Positions 27,320-37,806 are shown, numbered from the stretch's first letter. The stretch: 64,000 bases of DNA from Prochlorococcus sp. scB243_498I20 (GCA_000635015.1 JFMR01000036.1:62001-126000), one strand, 5' to 3'. Numbers and translations are program-made. The notes: generated by a model not told the origin, from the sequence alone.

Positions 27320-28193
27320 GATCAGCTTTTTCAATTATCTCAGGAATTAAATGTTCTGCTTTTACGGCCATTATATGAATACCGTTTGCGATATTAATAA
27401 AATCATGAGCTTGTTCAGCTGCAATTTTAATACCTTCTTGTAATGGCTCTTTAGCATCTTTAAGACGATTTAAGATATTTTCAGGGATGTATGCGCCTGG
27501 AACGTATTTGTTTATAAACAGAGCGTTTTTGTAAGACTTCAATAGGAATACACCTGCAATTACAGGAATTTCAAGAGGATTGCTAATTTTTTCACAAAAT
27601 TCTTTTAAATTCTCTTTTTCCATAACCATTTGAGTCTGTATAAATCCCGCTCCAGCCTCTTTTTTCTTTCTTATTCTATTTTCTAAACTTCTTTTATTTC
27701 TGCAACTTGGATCAGCTGCAGCACCTGCAAAAATAAATGTTTTCTTATCGGAAAGTTCTCCTAAAGTAGGATCAATTCCTCTATTGAAAGCCTGAATTTG
27801 TTGTAGTAATCTAACTGATTCAAACTCATGCACGGCCTTGGCATCTTGCTGATCCCCAGCTTTTACTGAATCACCGGTAATGCATAAGATGTTTTTAATT
27901 CCTAAAGCATTTGCTCCCAGAATGTCTGATTGTAAAGCAATTTTATTACGATCTCTGCAAGAAATTTGCATTACTGGTTCTATCCCATTTTCCAGTAATA
28001 GTTTGGACATTGCCAAGCTGCACATTCTCATTACAGCTCTGCTTCCATCGGTAATGTTAACAGCATGTACCTTATCTTTCAAAAGTTGTGCTATCTTAAG
28101 AGATCTTATGGGGCTTCCACCTCTTGGCGGCATTAACTCTGCCGTTATTACCTTAGATTTTTTTTCTAAAGTCTGCTGAAGTTTTGATTTCAA
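27303..28193 (-). CDS. metF: Methylenetetrahydrofolate reductase
   Basis: FAD enzyme that makes 5-methyl-THF for methionine synthesis. It has 296 residues forming a TIM barrel; motifs include ITAELMPPRGGSP near the start, VHAVNITDGSRAVMRM, NILCITGDSVKAGDQ (flavin region) and GAGFIQTQMVMEK. The N-terminus and length fit the bacterial enzyme. Convergent with the nucleotidyltransferase and overlapping it by 17 bp; divergent from the PedR-like gene. Confidence 0.88.
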   Translation of the reverse strand: MKSKLQQTLEKKSKVITAELMPPRGGSPIRSLKIAQLLKDKVHAVNITDGSRAVMRMCSLAMSKLLLENGIEPVMQISCRDRNKIALQSDILGANALGIKNILCITGDSVKAGDQQDAKAVHEFESVRLLQQIQAFNRGIDPTLGELSDKKTFIFAGAAADPSCRNKRSLENRIRKKKEAGAGFIQTQMVMEKENLKEFCEKISNPLEIPVIAGVFLLKSYKNALFINKYVPGAYIPENILNRLKDAKEPLQEGIKIAAEQAHDFINIANGIHIMAVKAEHLIPEIIEKADLSLEY

Positions 28194-28270
28194 TTGCTTT
28201 TGTTTCCTAGTTGGTTAACAAGGGTACTGAGATTGCTAAACTTAATTAATATAAAAAAGGAACTGTTTAA

Positions 28271-28549
28271 ATGCAAATGGTTGAAGAAGAAGTAAACAAC
28301 ATTGACATGATGGGTCTCTCAGCAAGAGAGATGGAAATCATTGATCTCGTAGCTGATGGGCTTACAAATCAAGAAATTGCAGTAAAACTAACAATTAGTA
28401 AAAGAACTGTTGATAATCATGTAAGTAATATGTTTACAAAAACTGGTTCTAAAAATAGAGTAGCACTTTTGAATTGGGCGATGGACAACGGCAAGATTTG
28501 TAGAGATGGATTCAATTGTTGTACTCTCCCAGATTCTGATCAAGATTAG
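28271..28549 (+). CDS. pedR: Small LuxR-type regulator, PedR-like
   Basis: A 92-residue protein that is almost all helix-turn-helix of the LuxR/GerE class: LSAREMEIIDLVADGLTNQE followed by the recognition region KRTVDNHVSNMFTKTGSKNR. There is no receiver domain. The tail KICRDGFNCCTLP with a conserved cysteine group matches PedR of Synechocystis, a regulator whose activity changes with photosynthetic electron transport through thioredoxin. The start ATG is preceded by AAAGGA at good distance. Its last 38 bp overlap the convergent 62-residue gene. Confidence 0.8.
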   Translation: MQMVEEEVNNIDMMGLSAREMEIIDLVADGLTNQEIAVKLTISKRTVDNHVSNMFTKTGSKNRVALLNWAMDNGKICRDGFNCCTLPDSDQD

Positions 28550-28700
28550 TATTAACCTTTATATTTTTTGTATCGTCAGCTAAATCCATCAGACAATAAT
28601 ATGTAGAACCTAATTCGAAGAGCTCAGCATATGCAATACATGCATCTTTATCTGAATCAATAAATCTCAATATACCTTCTTTGTCGTAAAGACCGTACAT
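28512..28700 (-). CDS. Small hypothetical protein, 62 residues
   Basis: Function unknown. The product begins MYGLYDKEGILRFIDSDKDA and continues CIAYAELFELGSTYYCLMDL, without membrane helix or signal. The N-terminal sequence looks constrained (Tyr/Gly/Leu pattern then an acidic helix), and similar short proteins appear to be common in picocyanobacteria. It overlaps the end of the PedR-like gene by 38 bp on the opposite strand, which could allow antisense interference between the transcripts. Confidence 0.6.
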   Translation of the reverse strand: MYGLYDKEGILRFIDSDKDACIAYAELFELGSTYYCLMDLADDTKNIKVNTNLDQNLGEYNN

Positions 28701-28767
28701 CTTAATAAAATAAAAGTTACTTTGCTTTAAATATAAAAAAAATATAAAGGATTATTGGCTCCTTTGA

Positions 28768-29265
28768 CTAGTTACTTTTGAAAGTTGTTAAATAGTCTTC
28801 TTTCCATTCTGAAAAAGGATTGTTAGAGAGACTGAAATTGGAGTAATGGGTCAGCCCCGTGATTTCTTTTGAAATGAAAGATGGAAGAGATAAATCTTCC
28901 TCTTCATTAGAAATTTCAATTTCTGCAATTTCAAGTGGGTAATTATTTTCTTTAAAGCAATCTATAATCCAGGTTTTTTTTTCAATTTTTAAAAAGAATC
29001 GATCTTTTTTAATTGTATTTGAAAGATTTGCCATTATTGTTTCGGCATCGCTTCGTGGAATGGAGTATTCGAATTCAAAGTTGGTAAAGCCCTTGATATG
29101 TTTTTTAAGTGCAATTTTAGAGTTTTTGCCTATAAGCCTTACCCTAATAATCCAATCATCTAAACTTTGTGATAAGTATCCTTGTTCAATATAAATTTTT
29201 TTATTTATAAATTCTTTCCAATGATCATTTTTTATAAGAAATCTTCTTTCTATCTCTAGGGCCAT
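28768..29265 (-). CDS. CYTH domain protein (triphosphate tunnel metalloenzyme)
   Basis: A 165-residue single-domain CYTH protein. The signature acidic-basic start EIERRFLI (ExExx type) is at residues 4-11, with tunnel residues in WIIRVRLIG, KIALKKHIKG, FEFEYSIP and LEIAEIEI. Family members hydrolyse triphosphate or thiamine triphosphate, or act as adenylate cyclases; the short bacterial form next to a metabolic gene fits inorganic triphosphatase best, which is inference. Its start directly follows the nadK stop with no spacer. Confidence 0.85.
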   Translation of the reverse strand: MALEIERRFLIKNDHWKEFINKKIYIEQGYLSQSLDDWIIRVRLIGKNSKIALKKHIKGFTNFEFEYSIPRSDAETIMANLSNTIKKDRFFLKIEKKTWIIDCFKENNYPLEIAEIEISNEEEDLSLPSFISKEITGLTHYSNFSLSNNPFSEWKEDYLTTFKSN

Positions 29266-30177
29266 TTAATTTTTGATATTTTTTTGAGATAAATCACCTT
29301 TCCAATCTAGCTTTTTTATTAAAGTATTATAGTAACTTGTGCTTTTTTTAAATTTTATTATTTTGCAGGGTGATTGCCCTTTTTTGATCTCACAATAATA
29401 ATTTTCCTTAATGGTCATACATTTTGAACCGTCTCTCCATAATTTAATTTCCCCAGTACTTTTTTTTACAGGCCTAATGATTACCTTACTTGTATTAGGT
29501 ATAACTATTGGTCTACTTGCCAAACTCATCGGGCATATAGGGTTAATTATCATTGCATCAATGCTTGGATGCACTATTGGCCCACCTGCAGCCATTGAGT
29601 AGGCTGTTGAACCAGTAGATGTAGATATGATTAAACCATCACCTTTGTATTCATTAACCTTCTCGTTATCTATTTCAATTTGTATTTGGTTTGTTGGAGA
29701 AATGTCTTCTTCAACAGATTTAAAATAAAAATCATTTAAGGCATCGTAGCTTTTTATAATGATTTTCTCAGAACTTGGCCCATTAATAAAAACATTGCAA
29801 TTTAATCTATTACGAAAGTCAATTTTATATTCTTCGTTTTCAAGGATTTCAATAAAAGATTTGTCAAATAAAAAATCTTTTTCTTGCGTAAGGAAACCTA
29901 GATTACCACCAATATTAATGCTCAATAGAGGAATATCATAATCAGCTAAAGCATTTGCACATTTTAGGAAGGTTCCATCCCCACCAAGAACTATGCCAAT
30001 ATTCGGTTGTAATTCTAGATTACAAAAATATTTTTTAATTTCATCTTTATAAAAATCACTTTCAATTCTTTTTGATTTTATTTTTTTAGCTTTGAGAACT
30101 TCTTCACAGAATTTAGAAGCCTCTTGAGCAATAGAACTATCTGAACGATATACAATTAGCACCAATGAAAGTTTCAT
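29266..30177 (-). CDS. nadK: NAD kinase
   Basis: Phosphorylates NAD to NADP, the electron acceptor of photosynthesis. Key motifs: [29 protein letters not shown], the conserved NDFYFKS and [21 protein letters not shown]. It has 303 residues. It lies nine bases after ndhE and directly abuts the CYTH gene, forming a tail to the ndhA-I-G-E cluster; the link between NADP supply and NDH-1 is suggestive. Confidence 0.96.
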   Translation of the reverse strand: MKLSLVLIVYRSDSSIAQEASKFCEEVLKAKKIKSKRIESDFYKDEIKKYFCNLELQPNIGIVLGGDGTFLKCANALADYDIPLLSINIGGNLGFLTQEKDFLFDKSFIEILENEEYKIDFRNRLNCNVFINGPSSEKIIIKSYDALNDFYFKSVEEDISPTNQIQIEIDNEKVNEYKGDGLIISTSTGSTAYSMAAGGPIVHPSIDAMIINPICPMSLASRPIVIPNTSKVIIRPVKKSTGEIKLWRDGSKCMTIKENYYCEIKKGQSPCKIIKFKKSTSYYNTLIKKLDWKGDLSQKNIKN

Positions 30178-30186
30178 TTAATGGTT

Positions 30187-30507
30187 TTACCATTTTAATA
30201 AATTAAAACTTTCCATATCTACAGTGACCCTATTCCTATAAAGAGATAACAAGATAGCTAATCCAACTGCTGCTTCTGCGGCAGCTACAGTAATCACAAA
30301 AATTGTAAAAACTTGTCCTTGAATTAAATTATTATCAACATAGGAAGAAAAAGCCATTAAGTTTATATTTACAGCATTAAGCATTAACTCAATGCTCATA
30401 AGAACTCTTACTGCATTTCTGCTATTTAATAATCCCCAAATACCAATACAGAAGAGTGCTGAAGATACTATTAAAAAAGCTTGAATAGGAATTGATTCTA
30501 AATTCAT
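30187..30507 (-). CDS. ndhE: NAD(P)H-quinone oxidoreductase subunit 4L (NdhE)
   Basis: Small membrane subunit of NDH-1 (NuoK type), 106 residues with three helices. Seen: PIQAFLIVSSALFCIGIWGL, the conserved acidic residue in SIELMLNAVNINLMAFS and VAAAEAAVGLAILLSLYRNR. Last ndh gene of the ndhA-I-G-E run, 18 bp after ndhG. Confidence 0.97.
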   Translation of the reverse strand: MNLESIPIQAFLIVSSALFCIGIWGLLNSRNAVRVLMSIELMLNAVNINLMAFSSYVDNNLIQGQVFTIFVITVAAAEAAVGLAILLSLYRNRVTVDMESFNLLKW

Positions 30508-30525
30508 AATAAGAACGGTGAAAGG

Positions 30526-31125
30526 TTAATTTTTATTTGTAAGTAATGGTTCTGATGATTTTTCGATTAATTCTTGATCAACAGGTAATCCAGTGGAAAT
30601 ATCCTTGCTCATTACATCTCTTCTAGCCAAAACTATAGCTCCAATCATTGCCATTAAAAGTAAAACTGATGCGACTTCAAATGGGAGTAAATAATCACTA
30701 AATAGATGTTCACCAATTCTAATAGTTGATTCTTCTCCGATAGAGTTTTGAGGACTTGATAGGCTCCATACATTAGTTAAGTCAACTCTTATTAAAAGGC
30801 TTAGCAGGGTTAAACATATTGTTGTTGATATGATTCTTCTCGATTTAATGTCATTTATGGGCTTTAAATCTTCTTTTTTATTGACTAGCATTATTGCAAA
30901 AATTATTAATACATTAACTGCACCCACATAAACTAAAACTTGTGCTGCAGCAACAAAACTTGCATTTAAAAGAAGATATAATCCAGCAACACTCATGAAA
31001 ACTCCTCCTAGAAGAAAGGCTGAATAAACAATACTTTCGAGTAATACAACACCAAGTGCTCCAATTAGGATAACTAAAGATAAAATAGTAAAACAAATAA
31101 TTTGAGTTGTTATTGCAATAGACAT
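30526..31125 (-). CDS. ndhG: NAD(P)H-quinone oxidoreductase subunit 6 (NdhG)
   Basis: Membrane subunit of NDH-1 (NuoJ type), 199 residues with five helices. Seen: YSAFLLGGVFMSVAGLYLLL, FVAAAQVLVYVGAVNVLIIF with the pi-bulge region, and VASVLLLMAMIGAIVLARRD. A hydrophilic tail of about 35 residues follows the last helix. It sits 13 bp after ndhI in the same operon. Confidence 0.96.
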   Translation of the reverse strand: MSIAITTQIICFTILSLVILIGALGVVLLESIVYSAFLLGGVFMSVAGLYLLLNASFVAAAQVLVYVGAVNVLIIFAIMLVNKKEDLKPINDIKSRRIISTTICLTLLSLLIRVDLTNVWSLSSPQNSIGEESTIRIGEHLFSDYLLPFEVASVLLLMAMIGAIVLARRDVMSKDISTGLPVDQELIEKSSEPLLTNKN

Positions 31126-31138
31126 AAATTAATGGAAA

Positions 31139-31765
31139 TTAATTGTTTGGATTAGAAACTTTATCTTTATTTTCATTGGAATCTGGCCTCATCCAATCAT
31201 AAACTTCTTCTGGTAATTTACCAACTCTAGTATTTGAAGCTGGGATTTCATGAGGGTCCATGACACCTTTTGGAAGATAGGTTAGTTCTCTTAGCGGTTT
31301 AACTGAAGGATCTGTTGTGACATTTGTAGGTAACCTGCCAAGTGCAACATTATCAAAATTTAGATTGTGTCTATCAAAAGTAGATAATTCATATTCTTCG
31401 GTCATTGAAAGACAATTAGTTGGACAATATTCAACGCAATTTCCACAAAATATACAAACTCCAAAGTCTATAGAGTAATTTCTAAGTTCCTTTTTTTTGG
31501 TTTCTTTATTCATTACCCAATCAACGACTGGTAGATTTATGGGGCATACTCTCACGCAAACTTCACAAGCAATACATTTATCAAATTCATAATGTATTCT
31601 TCCTCTATATCTTTCAGATGGTATTAACTTCTCATATGGATATTGGACAGTAACAGGTCTTCTTCGAAGATGATCAAAAGTTACTGATAAGCCATTATAT
31701 AAATATTTACCAGCATTAAATGCTTCTTTGATATAGCTATTTATTTGTTGAAGGAAATTTTTCAT
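31139..31765 (-). CDS. ndhI: NAD(P)H-quinone oxidoreductase subunit I
   Basis: Ferredoxin-like subunit that carries two 4Fe-4S clusters on the peripheral arm of NDH-1. Both motifs are intact: [16 protein letters not shown] and [17 protein letters not shown]. It has 208 residues with the extended C-terminus seen in cyanobacteria. It follows ndhA after 68 bp and precedes ndhG. Confidence 0.97.
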   Translation of the reverse strand: MKNFLQQINSYIKEAFNAGKYLYNGLSVTFDHLRRRPVTVQYPYEKLIPSERYRGRIHYEFDKCIACEVCVRVCPINLPVVDWVMNKETKKKELRNYSIDFGVCIFCGNCVEYCPTNCLSMTEEYELSTFDRHNLNFDNVALGRLPTNVTTDPSVKPLRELTYLPKGVMDPHEIPASNTRVGKLPEEVYDWMRPDSNENKDKVSNPNN

Positions 31766-31833
31766 TTTGAAGAATTTACTTAGTTTTTTTATTTTAGTGG
31801 ATTAATTTTTAATTTAAGTATTTTTACTTAAGT

Positions 31834-32952
31834 TTATCCACCAAAGAATTGCGGAAAAGCAAGTTTTAATCCTGCAGTTATCAAAAGATTAGCAAGAGAA
31901 ATTGGAAGAAGAAACTTCCATCCTAGATCTAATAGTTGATCTATTCTTACTCTAGGTGTTGTCCAACGCAATAATATTGCAATGAAAACTAAAAGATACG
32001 CTTTCAATACAGTCATTACAATTCCTATTGATGCAGTAAAAACTTGTATGAAGGGTGCATTAATTGGCAAATTTAGAAATTTAGCTATTAATTCAACTGG
32101 AATAGGAAATCCCCATCCTCCTAGATAAAGTATTGATACCAGTAAAGCTGAAAGTATTAAATTAATGTAACTGCCAAGGTAGAACAATGCGAATTTCATT
32201 CCTGCATATTCAGTTTGATATCCTGCAACTAATTCTTCTTCAGCTTCAGGCAAGTCAAATGGAAGTCTTTCACATTCTGCAAGAGCACAAATCCAAAAGA
32301 CTATAAAACCAACTGGTTGTCTCCATATATTCCAACTTAGGATTCCAGCACCACTTTGTTGGTTGACAATATCAATAGTGCTTAAAGAATTTGTCATTAG
32401 TACGATAGCCAGTACAGATAAAGCTAAAGGAATTTCATAACTTATTGATTGAGCTGCTGCTCTTAAACCTCCTAATAGAGAATACTTATTATTTGATGCA
32501 TATCCGCTCATGAGAAGTCCAATTGGCTGGATACTGCTTAAAGCGATCCATAGGAAAATTCCAATACCAACGTTGCTTATTAAAAGATTTTGTCCAAAGG
32601 GAACAATTAACCAGGATAGAATCACTGGAACAAGAACTAATATAGGTCCGGCAGTGAACAGAATTCCATCTGCTTTAGCAGGAATAATATCCTCTTTTAA
32701 AAGTAACTTAAGGCCATCTGCAATTGGTTGAAGGACGCCAAGCGCTCCTGCATATTCAGGACCTATTCTTTGTTGAGCAGCAGCAGAGATTTTTCTTTCA
32801 AGCCAAACTGTTACTAAAACTCCAACTACTGCCGCCACCAAAACCAAAAGCATTGGGAGAGGGAGCCAGATTATATGAGCGATTTCGCTGGACAGGCCAA
32901 AACCTTTTAAAAATTCATTAAAACTATATTCGAGGTCTAATCCGTATTCCAA
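31834..32952 (-). CDS. ndhA: NAD(P)H-quinone oxidoreductase subunit 1 (NdhA)
   Basis: Membrane subunit that forms the quinone-binding site with NdhH and NdhK. Its 372 residues carry eight helices; diagnostic stretches are [20 protein letters not shown] and [20 protein letters not shown], and [20 protein letters not shown] near the end. First gene of the ndhA-I-G-E cluster; gltA lies upstream on the same strand, 75 bp away. Confidence 0.97.
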   Translation of the reverse strand: MEYGLDLEYSFNEFLKGFGLSSEIAHIIWLPLPMLLVLVAAVVGVLVTVWLERKISAAAQQRIGPEYAGALGVLQPIADGLKLLLKEDIIPAKADGILFTAGPILVLVPVILSWLIVPFGQNLLISNVGIGIFLWIALSSIQPIGLLMSGYASNNKYSLLGGLRAAAQSISYEIPLALSVLAIVLMTNSLSTIDIVNQQSGAGILSWNIWRQPVGFIVFWICALAECERLPFDLPEAEEELVAGYQTEYAGMKFALFYLGSYINLILSALLVSILYLGGWGFPIPVELIAKFLNLPINAPFIQVFTASIGIVMTVLKAYLLVFIAILLRWTTPRVRIDQLLDLGWKFLLPISLANLLITAGLKLAFPQFFGG

Positions 32953-33027
32953 AATTTTTATGTTATTTACTTAATAGATTAACTCTTCACAAACAATATG
33001 TGTGTTTTTTATGAAAAGCTGCAAATA

Positions 33028-34173
33028 TTATTCTCTGTTTTCAAGGCTGATCCAATCTCTTGGTGCTGAACCTGTGTAGATTTGGGATGGTCTGAAAATT
33101 CTATTTGCTCCAAGTTGCTCTCTCCAATGAGCTAACCAACCAGCCACTCTAGATATGGCAAAAATTGGAGTAAATAAATCACGAGGAATACCAAGTTTTC
33201 TATAAACAAGACCAGAATAAAAGTCCACGTTAGGGAATATACCCTTAGGACCGAGTCTTGGTATTGCCTCTGCTTCAAGTGATTTAGCAACATCATACAT
33301 TTCATCTGCTCCAAATCTAATGAAAAGCTCTTCTGCCAGTTTTTGAAGAATTATTGCTCTTGGATCTTTGACTTTATATTCTCTGTGGCCAAAGCCCATT
33401 ATCTTACTTTTATTTTTTATTGCGTTATCTAAAAAAGACCCAGCATTATCTGGGGTTTTAATCTCTTCTAACATTGCAATCACATCCTCATTTGCTCCTC
33501 CATGCAATGGGCCAGCTAGGGTTCCTACTGCAGAGGCAATGACAGCATATGGGTCTGTAAGAGTGCTTGCAGTAACTCTAGCGCTAAATGTACTGGCGTT
33601 TAAACTATGTTCTGCATGTAGAATTAAACACCTATCAAAAACTTTTGCAGCTATGGGATCTTGTTCTTTTTCAGTCAACATGTAAAGAAAATTTGATGAG
33701 TAAGTTAAATCATCTCTAGGTTGAATTGGATCTTGTCCTTTTCTAATAAGTTGGAACGCAGCAATCATTGTGGGTATTTTTGCTATTAGCCTTATGACTG
33801 CGTTGTAGATGTAATTAGGATCATCTATTGCCCTGCGAGAATAGAAGAGCCCCAAAGAAGCAGCGCTAGATTGAAGAGCATCCATAGGATGACCTGTCGC
33901 AGGGAAACATTTCATCATATCTCTGACTCTAAAACTTAACCTTCGATGCATCTGAACTTCTTGTTCAAAATCTCTAAGTTGAATAGCTGTGGGCAATTCA
34001 CCCCAAATCAATAGGTATGCAGTTTCTAAAAAACTGCTTTTTTTGGATAGTTCCTCAATGGAGTAGCCTCTGTACAATAATTTACCTTTGTTGCCGTTTA
34101 TATCACAGATAGATGAATTAGTAACTGGGACACCCTCTAATCCTGGTTTTAAAATTAGTTTTTTATTGTCCAA
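33028..34173 (-). CDS. gltA: Citrate synthase
   Basis: Condenses oxaloacetate and acetyl-CoA. At 381 residues it matches the short bacterial type. The catalytic His and surrounding segments are visible: LHAEHSLNASTFSARV, GPLHGGANEDVI, MGFGHREYKVKDPRA and the C-terminal RIFRPSQIYTG. In Prochlorococcus the TCA cycle is incomplete, so the enzyme mainly feeds 2-oxoglutarate for nitrogen assimilation (established for the group). It stands ahead of the ndh cluster on the same strand. Confidence 0.95.
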   Translation of the reverse strand: MDNKKLILKPGLEGVPVTNSSICDINGNKGKLLYRGYSIEELSKKSSFLETAYLLIWGELPTAIQLRDFEQEVQMHRRLSFRVRDMMKCFPATGHPMDALQSSAASLGLFYSRRAIDDPNYIYNAVIRLIAKIPTMIAAFQLIRKGQDPIQPRDDLTYSSNFLYMLTEKEQDPIAAKVFDRCLILHAEHSLNASTFSARVTASTLTDPYAVIASAVGTLAGPLHGGANEDVIAMLEEIKTPDNAGSFLDNAIKNKSKIMGFGHREYKVKDPRAIILQKLAEELFIRFGADEMYDVAKSLEAEAIPRLGPKGIFPNVDFYSGLVYRKLGIPRDLFTPIFAISRVAGWLAHWREQLGANRIFRPSQIYTGSAPRDWISLENRE

Positions 34174-34297
34174 TTGCTTAATTCAATATCAAATACTTAT
34201 AGATTAAAGATAGTCAAATAATTTTTAATTAACCACAAGTTATTAACTTCACAAAATTTTCAAATGATTGTCTTTGAATCTTATTTGAATAACTTTA

Positions 34298-35761
34298 TTA
34301 AGGTATTTTGTAACTTGTTTCTGTATAAAGAATTGGATTTTTTTCTGGAATAGATTGACTTATGATTTCTAGATATTCTTCATTTGATATTTTTAAAATA
34401 TTTGTAATGAGAAAATTAAGATCTTCCAAATCAGGTAAATATTTAATTTTATTGGAATTTTCATCTATGATATCGACTTTGGCAAAAAGAAAAGCAGATT
34501 TATCTTTATAACTTTTTAGGTTGAAAAATTTGTTTGAGATTGTTTCTAGTTTTTTTCTATCTATTAAAAAATTACTTATGAATTGCAACCCTCCTGATTC
34601 TATTGAATAGATATTTTCAAAAGTTAATTGTTTTATTGCATCGTTTTTTTCTTCAAGAATATCTTTGGAGTATATTGAGTAAATATCTTCATTTTGCTTT
34701 AAGGTATATTTGTTGAAATCTTTTAGTTTTTTCAAAGCACTTAAATCAAATTGATTTTCAGTATTTTTTTCAAATGTAAAAACCCAATTTTTTTTTGAAT
34801 TGAGAATTAAGATGTTTTGATTTGTATTTTGGTTAAAATCTTCAAAAAAACTTTGTTCAAAATTATTTATAAAAGGTTTTAGATATTTTTCAAAATTCTT
34901 AATTTCAGTAAAAATTGAAACTTGAGGATTATCTTTATGCGTATTTTCTTTATTTATAAACTTATCATAAGCAAGAATATCAATATTTTTTTTATTATTT
35001 AGTAAATATGATTTTAAAATTAAATGTTTATTTTTTAAATCAAACGTAGTAGCTACAATATCCTCATTTTTATTAGTAAAAATTTCTTTATCAAAAAATA
35101 TACTTTTTTCCCCAAATTTTTTTGTAAATAATATATTTTTTTGATTTTTGAGTCCAAAAAGTTCTCCCTCATATTGAAATTTTTTTTCTTTAAAATCATT
35201 ACTAGAGTTAATACTATTTTTGATCAATTTTTTATCTGATGAAGCAATTATATAATTATCTTCGGTTCGATATATGTAGTTAAGGAAATTTATTTTGTTT
35301 TCTCTATTAATTGAAATTATCTCATCAATTTGATCAATTTTATTAGGCAAATTTAATAAATCGTCTATTGTTTTTTCTGGTTTAATTTTAAAAATAATCA
35401 AAATATCATCTTTAAGCTTTTTATTATTTTCAAAAAATGAAATTATAAGTTCATTGTTATAGATATCTTCTAATTTATTGTTGCCTAGATCTATACCTAA
35501 GTAATCTAATATAGAGTCTTTTATTAAAACAAAGTCATCTTGGTTTGTTGAATTTTTATCTTTTTCATTCTTATTAACAATATGAAAACTATCTAAATTT
35601 GAAATAAATAATAATTTATTGTTTTCAGGTATATATCTTAAGATATTTAGTTGCTCAATATTTGTACTTTGCTCCTTATTTTTATTAGCAGAAACTTTTT
35701 TAAAACCAAAAAAAAGTAATAAAGATAATAATAATATTATTGCTACTACTCTAAGTTTCAT
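34298..35761 (-). CDS. Membrane-anchored or exported protein, DUF3352-like
   Basis: Function unknown. Starting at ATG 35761 the product is 487 residues; a TTG two codons earlier is the only alternative. The N-terminus (about 3-20, LRVVAIILLLSLLLFFGFKK) is a signal anchor, and the rest is extremely rich in Lys, Asn, Asp and Ile with long hydrophilic runs. Segments such as LRYIPENNKLLFISNLDSF and FKIKPEKTIDDLLNLP recall the cyanobacterial DUF3352 family, an assignment I hold loosely. The biased composition suggests fast evolution. It is flanked by the gltA upstream region and a divergent rhodanese gene. Confidence 0.65.
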   Translation of the reverse strand: MKLRVVAIILLLSLLLFFGFKKVSANKNKEQSTNIEQLNILRYIPENNKLLFISNLDSFHIVNKNEKDKNSTNQDDFVLIKDSILDYLGIDLGNNKLEDIYNNELIISFFENNKKLKDDILIIFKIKPEKTIDDLLNLPNKIDQIDEIISINRENKINFLNYIYRTEDNYIIASSDKKLIKNSINSSNDFKEKKFQYEGELFGLKNQKNILFTKKFGEKSIFFDKEIFTNKNEDIVATTFDLKNKHLILKSYLLNNKKNIDILAYDKFINKENTHKDNPQVSIFTEIKNFEKYLKPFINNFEQSFFEDFNQNTNQNILILNSKKNWVFTFEKNTENQFDLSALKKLKDFNKYTLKQNEDIYSIYSKDILEEKNDAIKQLTFENIYSIESGGLQFISNFLIDRKKLETISNKFFNLKSYKDKSAFLFAKVDIIDENSNKIKYLPDLEDLNFLITNILKISNEEYLEIISQSIPEKNPILYTETSYKIP

Positions 35762-35850
35762 TATCAATGTTTATTTTTATTTTTAACAATAAACTTCCTA
35801 CTGCAACTTAATTTATTAAATTGTAAATAACACATAATTTATCCTATAAA

Positions 35851-36201
35851 TTGGGAAGTTATCCAAAATCTATAAATGCTTCTAGTCTCAATGATTGGTT
35901 TAATTCTGAGAAAGAAGATCCAGTCTTGATTGATGTAAGAGAGCAGGCAGAGCTTGAATTGGCTCGTTTCTCAAAAGAATTTTTACACATACCAATTAGT
36001 AAAGTCACCTGTGAATATGTTGAAGAAATATTTGCTGGTTTATTAGGTAGAGAAATTGTAGTTACCTGTCATGCAGGAATAAGAAGTTATAACTTTTCTC
36101 AATGGTGCTTGGATAATAATATAGTGAGCGAAATATGGAATTTGGAGGAGGGTATTGATGGATGGAGTAGATATATTGAACCATCAATACCAAGGTATTG
36201 A
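35851..36201 (+). CDS. Rhodanese-like sulfurtransferase
   Basis: Single rhodanese domain of 116 residues. The substrate loop CHAGIRS holds the catalytic cysteine, and VLIDVREQAELELARF is the standard CH2A-type motif; the loop length (six residues after Cys) fits thiosulfate or polysulfide sulfurtransferases. The frame opens with TTG at 35851, and no ATG precedes the domain. Its stop codon directly abuts the stop of convergent trpB. Physiological substrate unknown. Confidence 0.88.
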   Translation: MGSYPKSINASSLNDWFNSEKEDPVLIDVREQAELELARFSKEFLHIPISKVTCEYVEEIFAGLLGREIVVTCHAGIRSYNFSQWCLDNNIVSEIWNLEEGIDGWSRYIEPSIPRY

Positions 36202-37446
36202 TTAAATATCTAATGAAGATGCAACAGTATTAACATCTTTGTCGCCTCTTCCAGAGCAATTGATAACTATATGAGTATCTTTTTCAAGAGTAGGGCATAA
36301 TTTATCTAACCAAGCAAAGGCATGGGAAGTTTCAAGCGCAGGTATAATTCCTTCTAGTTCACTAACAAGTTTCAAAGCGTCTAAAGCTTCTTGATCTGTG
36401 ACTGATCCATATTCTGCTCTACCTATATCTTTTAAATGGCTATGTTCAGGTCCTACTCCAGGGTAATCTAAACCTGCACTTATTGAGTGAGCTTCTTGTA
36501 CTTGACCATTATCATCTTGCAGGAGCAGACTCATTGATCCATGCAAAATTCCAACTGACCCTTTAGTGATAGTAGCAGCATGTTTGTCAGTATCAACTCC
36601 GCTTCCTGCGGCTTCAACTCCAATAAGACGTACAGAAGTTTCTTTAACAAAAGGATGGAAAAGCCCCATTGCATTTGATCCCCCACCTACACAAGCAAGC
36701 AAAATATCAGGAAAAGATCCAAATGATTCCAAACATTGTTTTTTAGTTTCTTCACCTATAACTGCATGAAAATCTCGCACAATCTTTGGGAAAGGGTGTG
36801 GACCTGCAACAGATCCTAAAATGTAGTGTGTGGTTTCTACATTAGAAACCCAATCTCTAATGGCTTCACTAGTGGCATCCTTAAGTGTTGCAGTTCCAGA
36901 ATTTACAACTTTAACTTCAGCTCCTAGAAGTTTCATTCTGAAAACGTTAAGGGATTGCCTTTTTATGTCTTCAGCACCCATGTAGATAATACATTTCAAG
37001 CCAAATCTCGCACAAACAGTGGCAGTAGCAACCCCATGCTGACCTGCTCCAGTTTCTGCAATTATTCTTTTTTTGCCCATTCTTATTGCCAGTAAAGCTT
37101 GCCCAAGGGCATTATTAATTTTGTGAGCCCCAGTATGATTTAAATCTTCTCTTTTAAGCCATATTCTAGGAGTTGCTTGTTTAGTTTTGTAATGTTCAGT
37201 AAGTCTTTTGGCTTCATAAAGTGGTGTTTCTCTTCCTACATAAGTCTTAAGTAGATGATTTAATTCTTCTACAAAAAGTTTATCTTTCCATGCATTAGAT
37301 GCGGCTGTTTCAAGCTCAAAAAGAGCAGGCATTAGCGTTTCAGGAACATATTGACCACCATATTTTCCAAATCTACCCTCTTTGGAGGGTTGATTTAAAT
37401 CGTCATTTTTATAGTTTTGATCTTTGCGAGAAAATGTACTTACCAC
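36202..37446 (-). CDS. trpB: Tryptophan synthase beta chain
   Basis: PLP enzyme that condenses indole and serine to tryptophan. It has 414 residues; the PLP lysine lies in [17 protein letters not shown], and the phosphate-binding loop is [31 protein letters not shown] marks the N-terminus. trpA is not adjacent. It is divergent from the SUI1 gene with a 48-bp gap and convergent with the rhodanese gene at zero distance. Confidence 0.97.
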   Translation of the reverse strand: MVSTFSRKDQNYKNDDLNQPSKEGRFGKYGGQYVPETLMPALFELETAASNAWKDKLFVEELNHLLKTYVGRETPLYEAKRLTEHYKTKQATPRIWLKREDLNHTGAHKINNALGQALLAIRMGKKRIIAETGAGQHGVATATVCARFGLKCIIYMGAEDIKRQSLNVFRMKLLGAEVKVVNSGTATLKDATSEAIRDWVSNVETTHYILGSVAGPHPFPKIVRDFHAVIGEETKKQCLESFGSFPDILLACVGGGSNAMGLFHPFVKETSVRLIGVEAAGSGVDTDKHAATITKGSVGILHGSMSLLLQDDNGQVQEAHSISAGLDYPGVGPEHSHLKDIGRAEYGSVTDQEALDALKLVSELEGIIPALETSHAFAWLDKLCPTLEKDTHIVINCSGRGDKDVNTVASSLDI

Positions 37447-37494
37447 TTTTTCTATAGAATAAGTATTAACTAACTATAGATTATATTGAAAATA

Positions 37495-37806
37495 ATGGGA
37501 AAAAAGAATTGGATCGAATTTGATAATCAAGAAAAAAAATCTGATGAAGCAGCTAAGGTAGATACTGTTAATAAAAGATCAAAAATAAATATTTCAAAAC
37601 AAAAAAAAGGTAAAAAGGGAAAGACTGTAACTTTAATAAAAGGTTTAGGCACTGAGGATGAAATCTTATTAAAAGAATTACTAAAAAAAATTAAAGTTTT
37701 TTGTGGGACTGGTGGAACTTTGATTGATAGAAATATCCAGTTACAGGGTGATATGGTATCGAAATCAGTTGAGTTTCTTCGTAAAGAGGGATTTCATAAT
37801 TTATGA
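37495..37806 (+). CDS. SUI1/eIF1-like translation factor
   Basis: A 103-residue protein with a lysine-rich N-terminal half and a C-terminal SUI1 fold: KKGKTVTLIKGLGTEDEILL, then VFCGTGGTLIDRNIQLQGD and VEFLRKEGFHNL. Bacterial SUI1 proteins (YciH type) are thought to influence initiation fidelity, with no firm role in cyanobacteria. I use ATG 37495 rather than a TTG three codons earlier. It precedes cysC on the same strand by about 30 bp. Confidence 0.88.
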   Translation: MGKKNWIEFDNQEKKSDEAAKVDTVNKRSKINISKQKKGKKGKTVTLIKGLGTEDEILLKELLKKIKVFCGTGGTLIDRNIQLQGDMVSKSVEFLRKEGFHNL

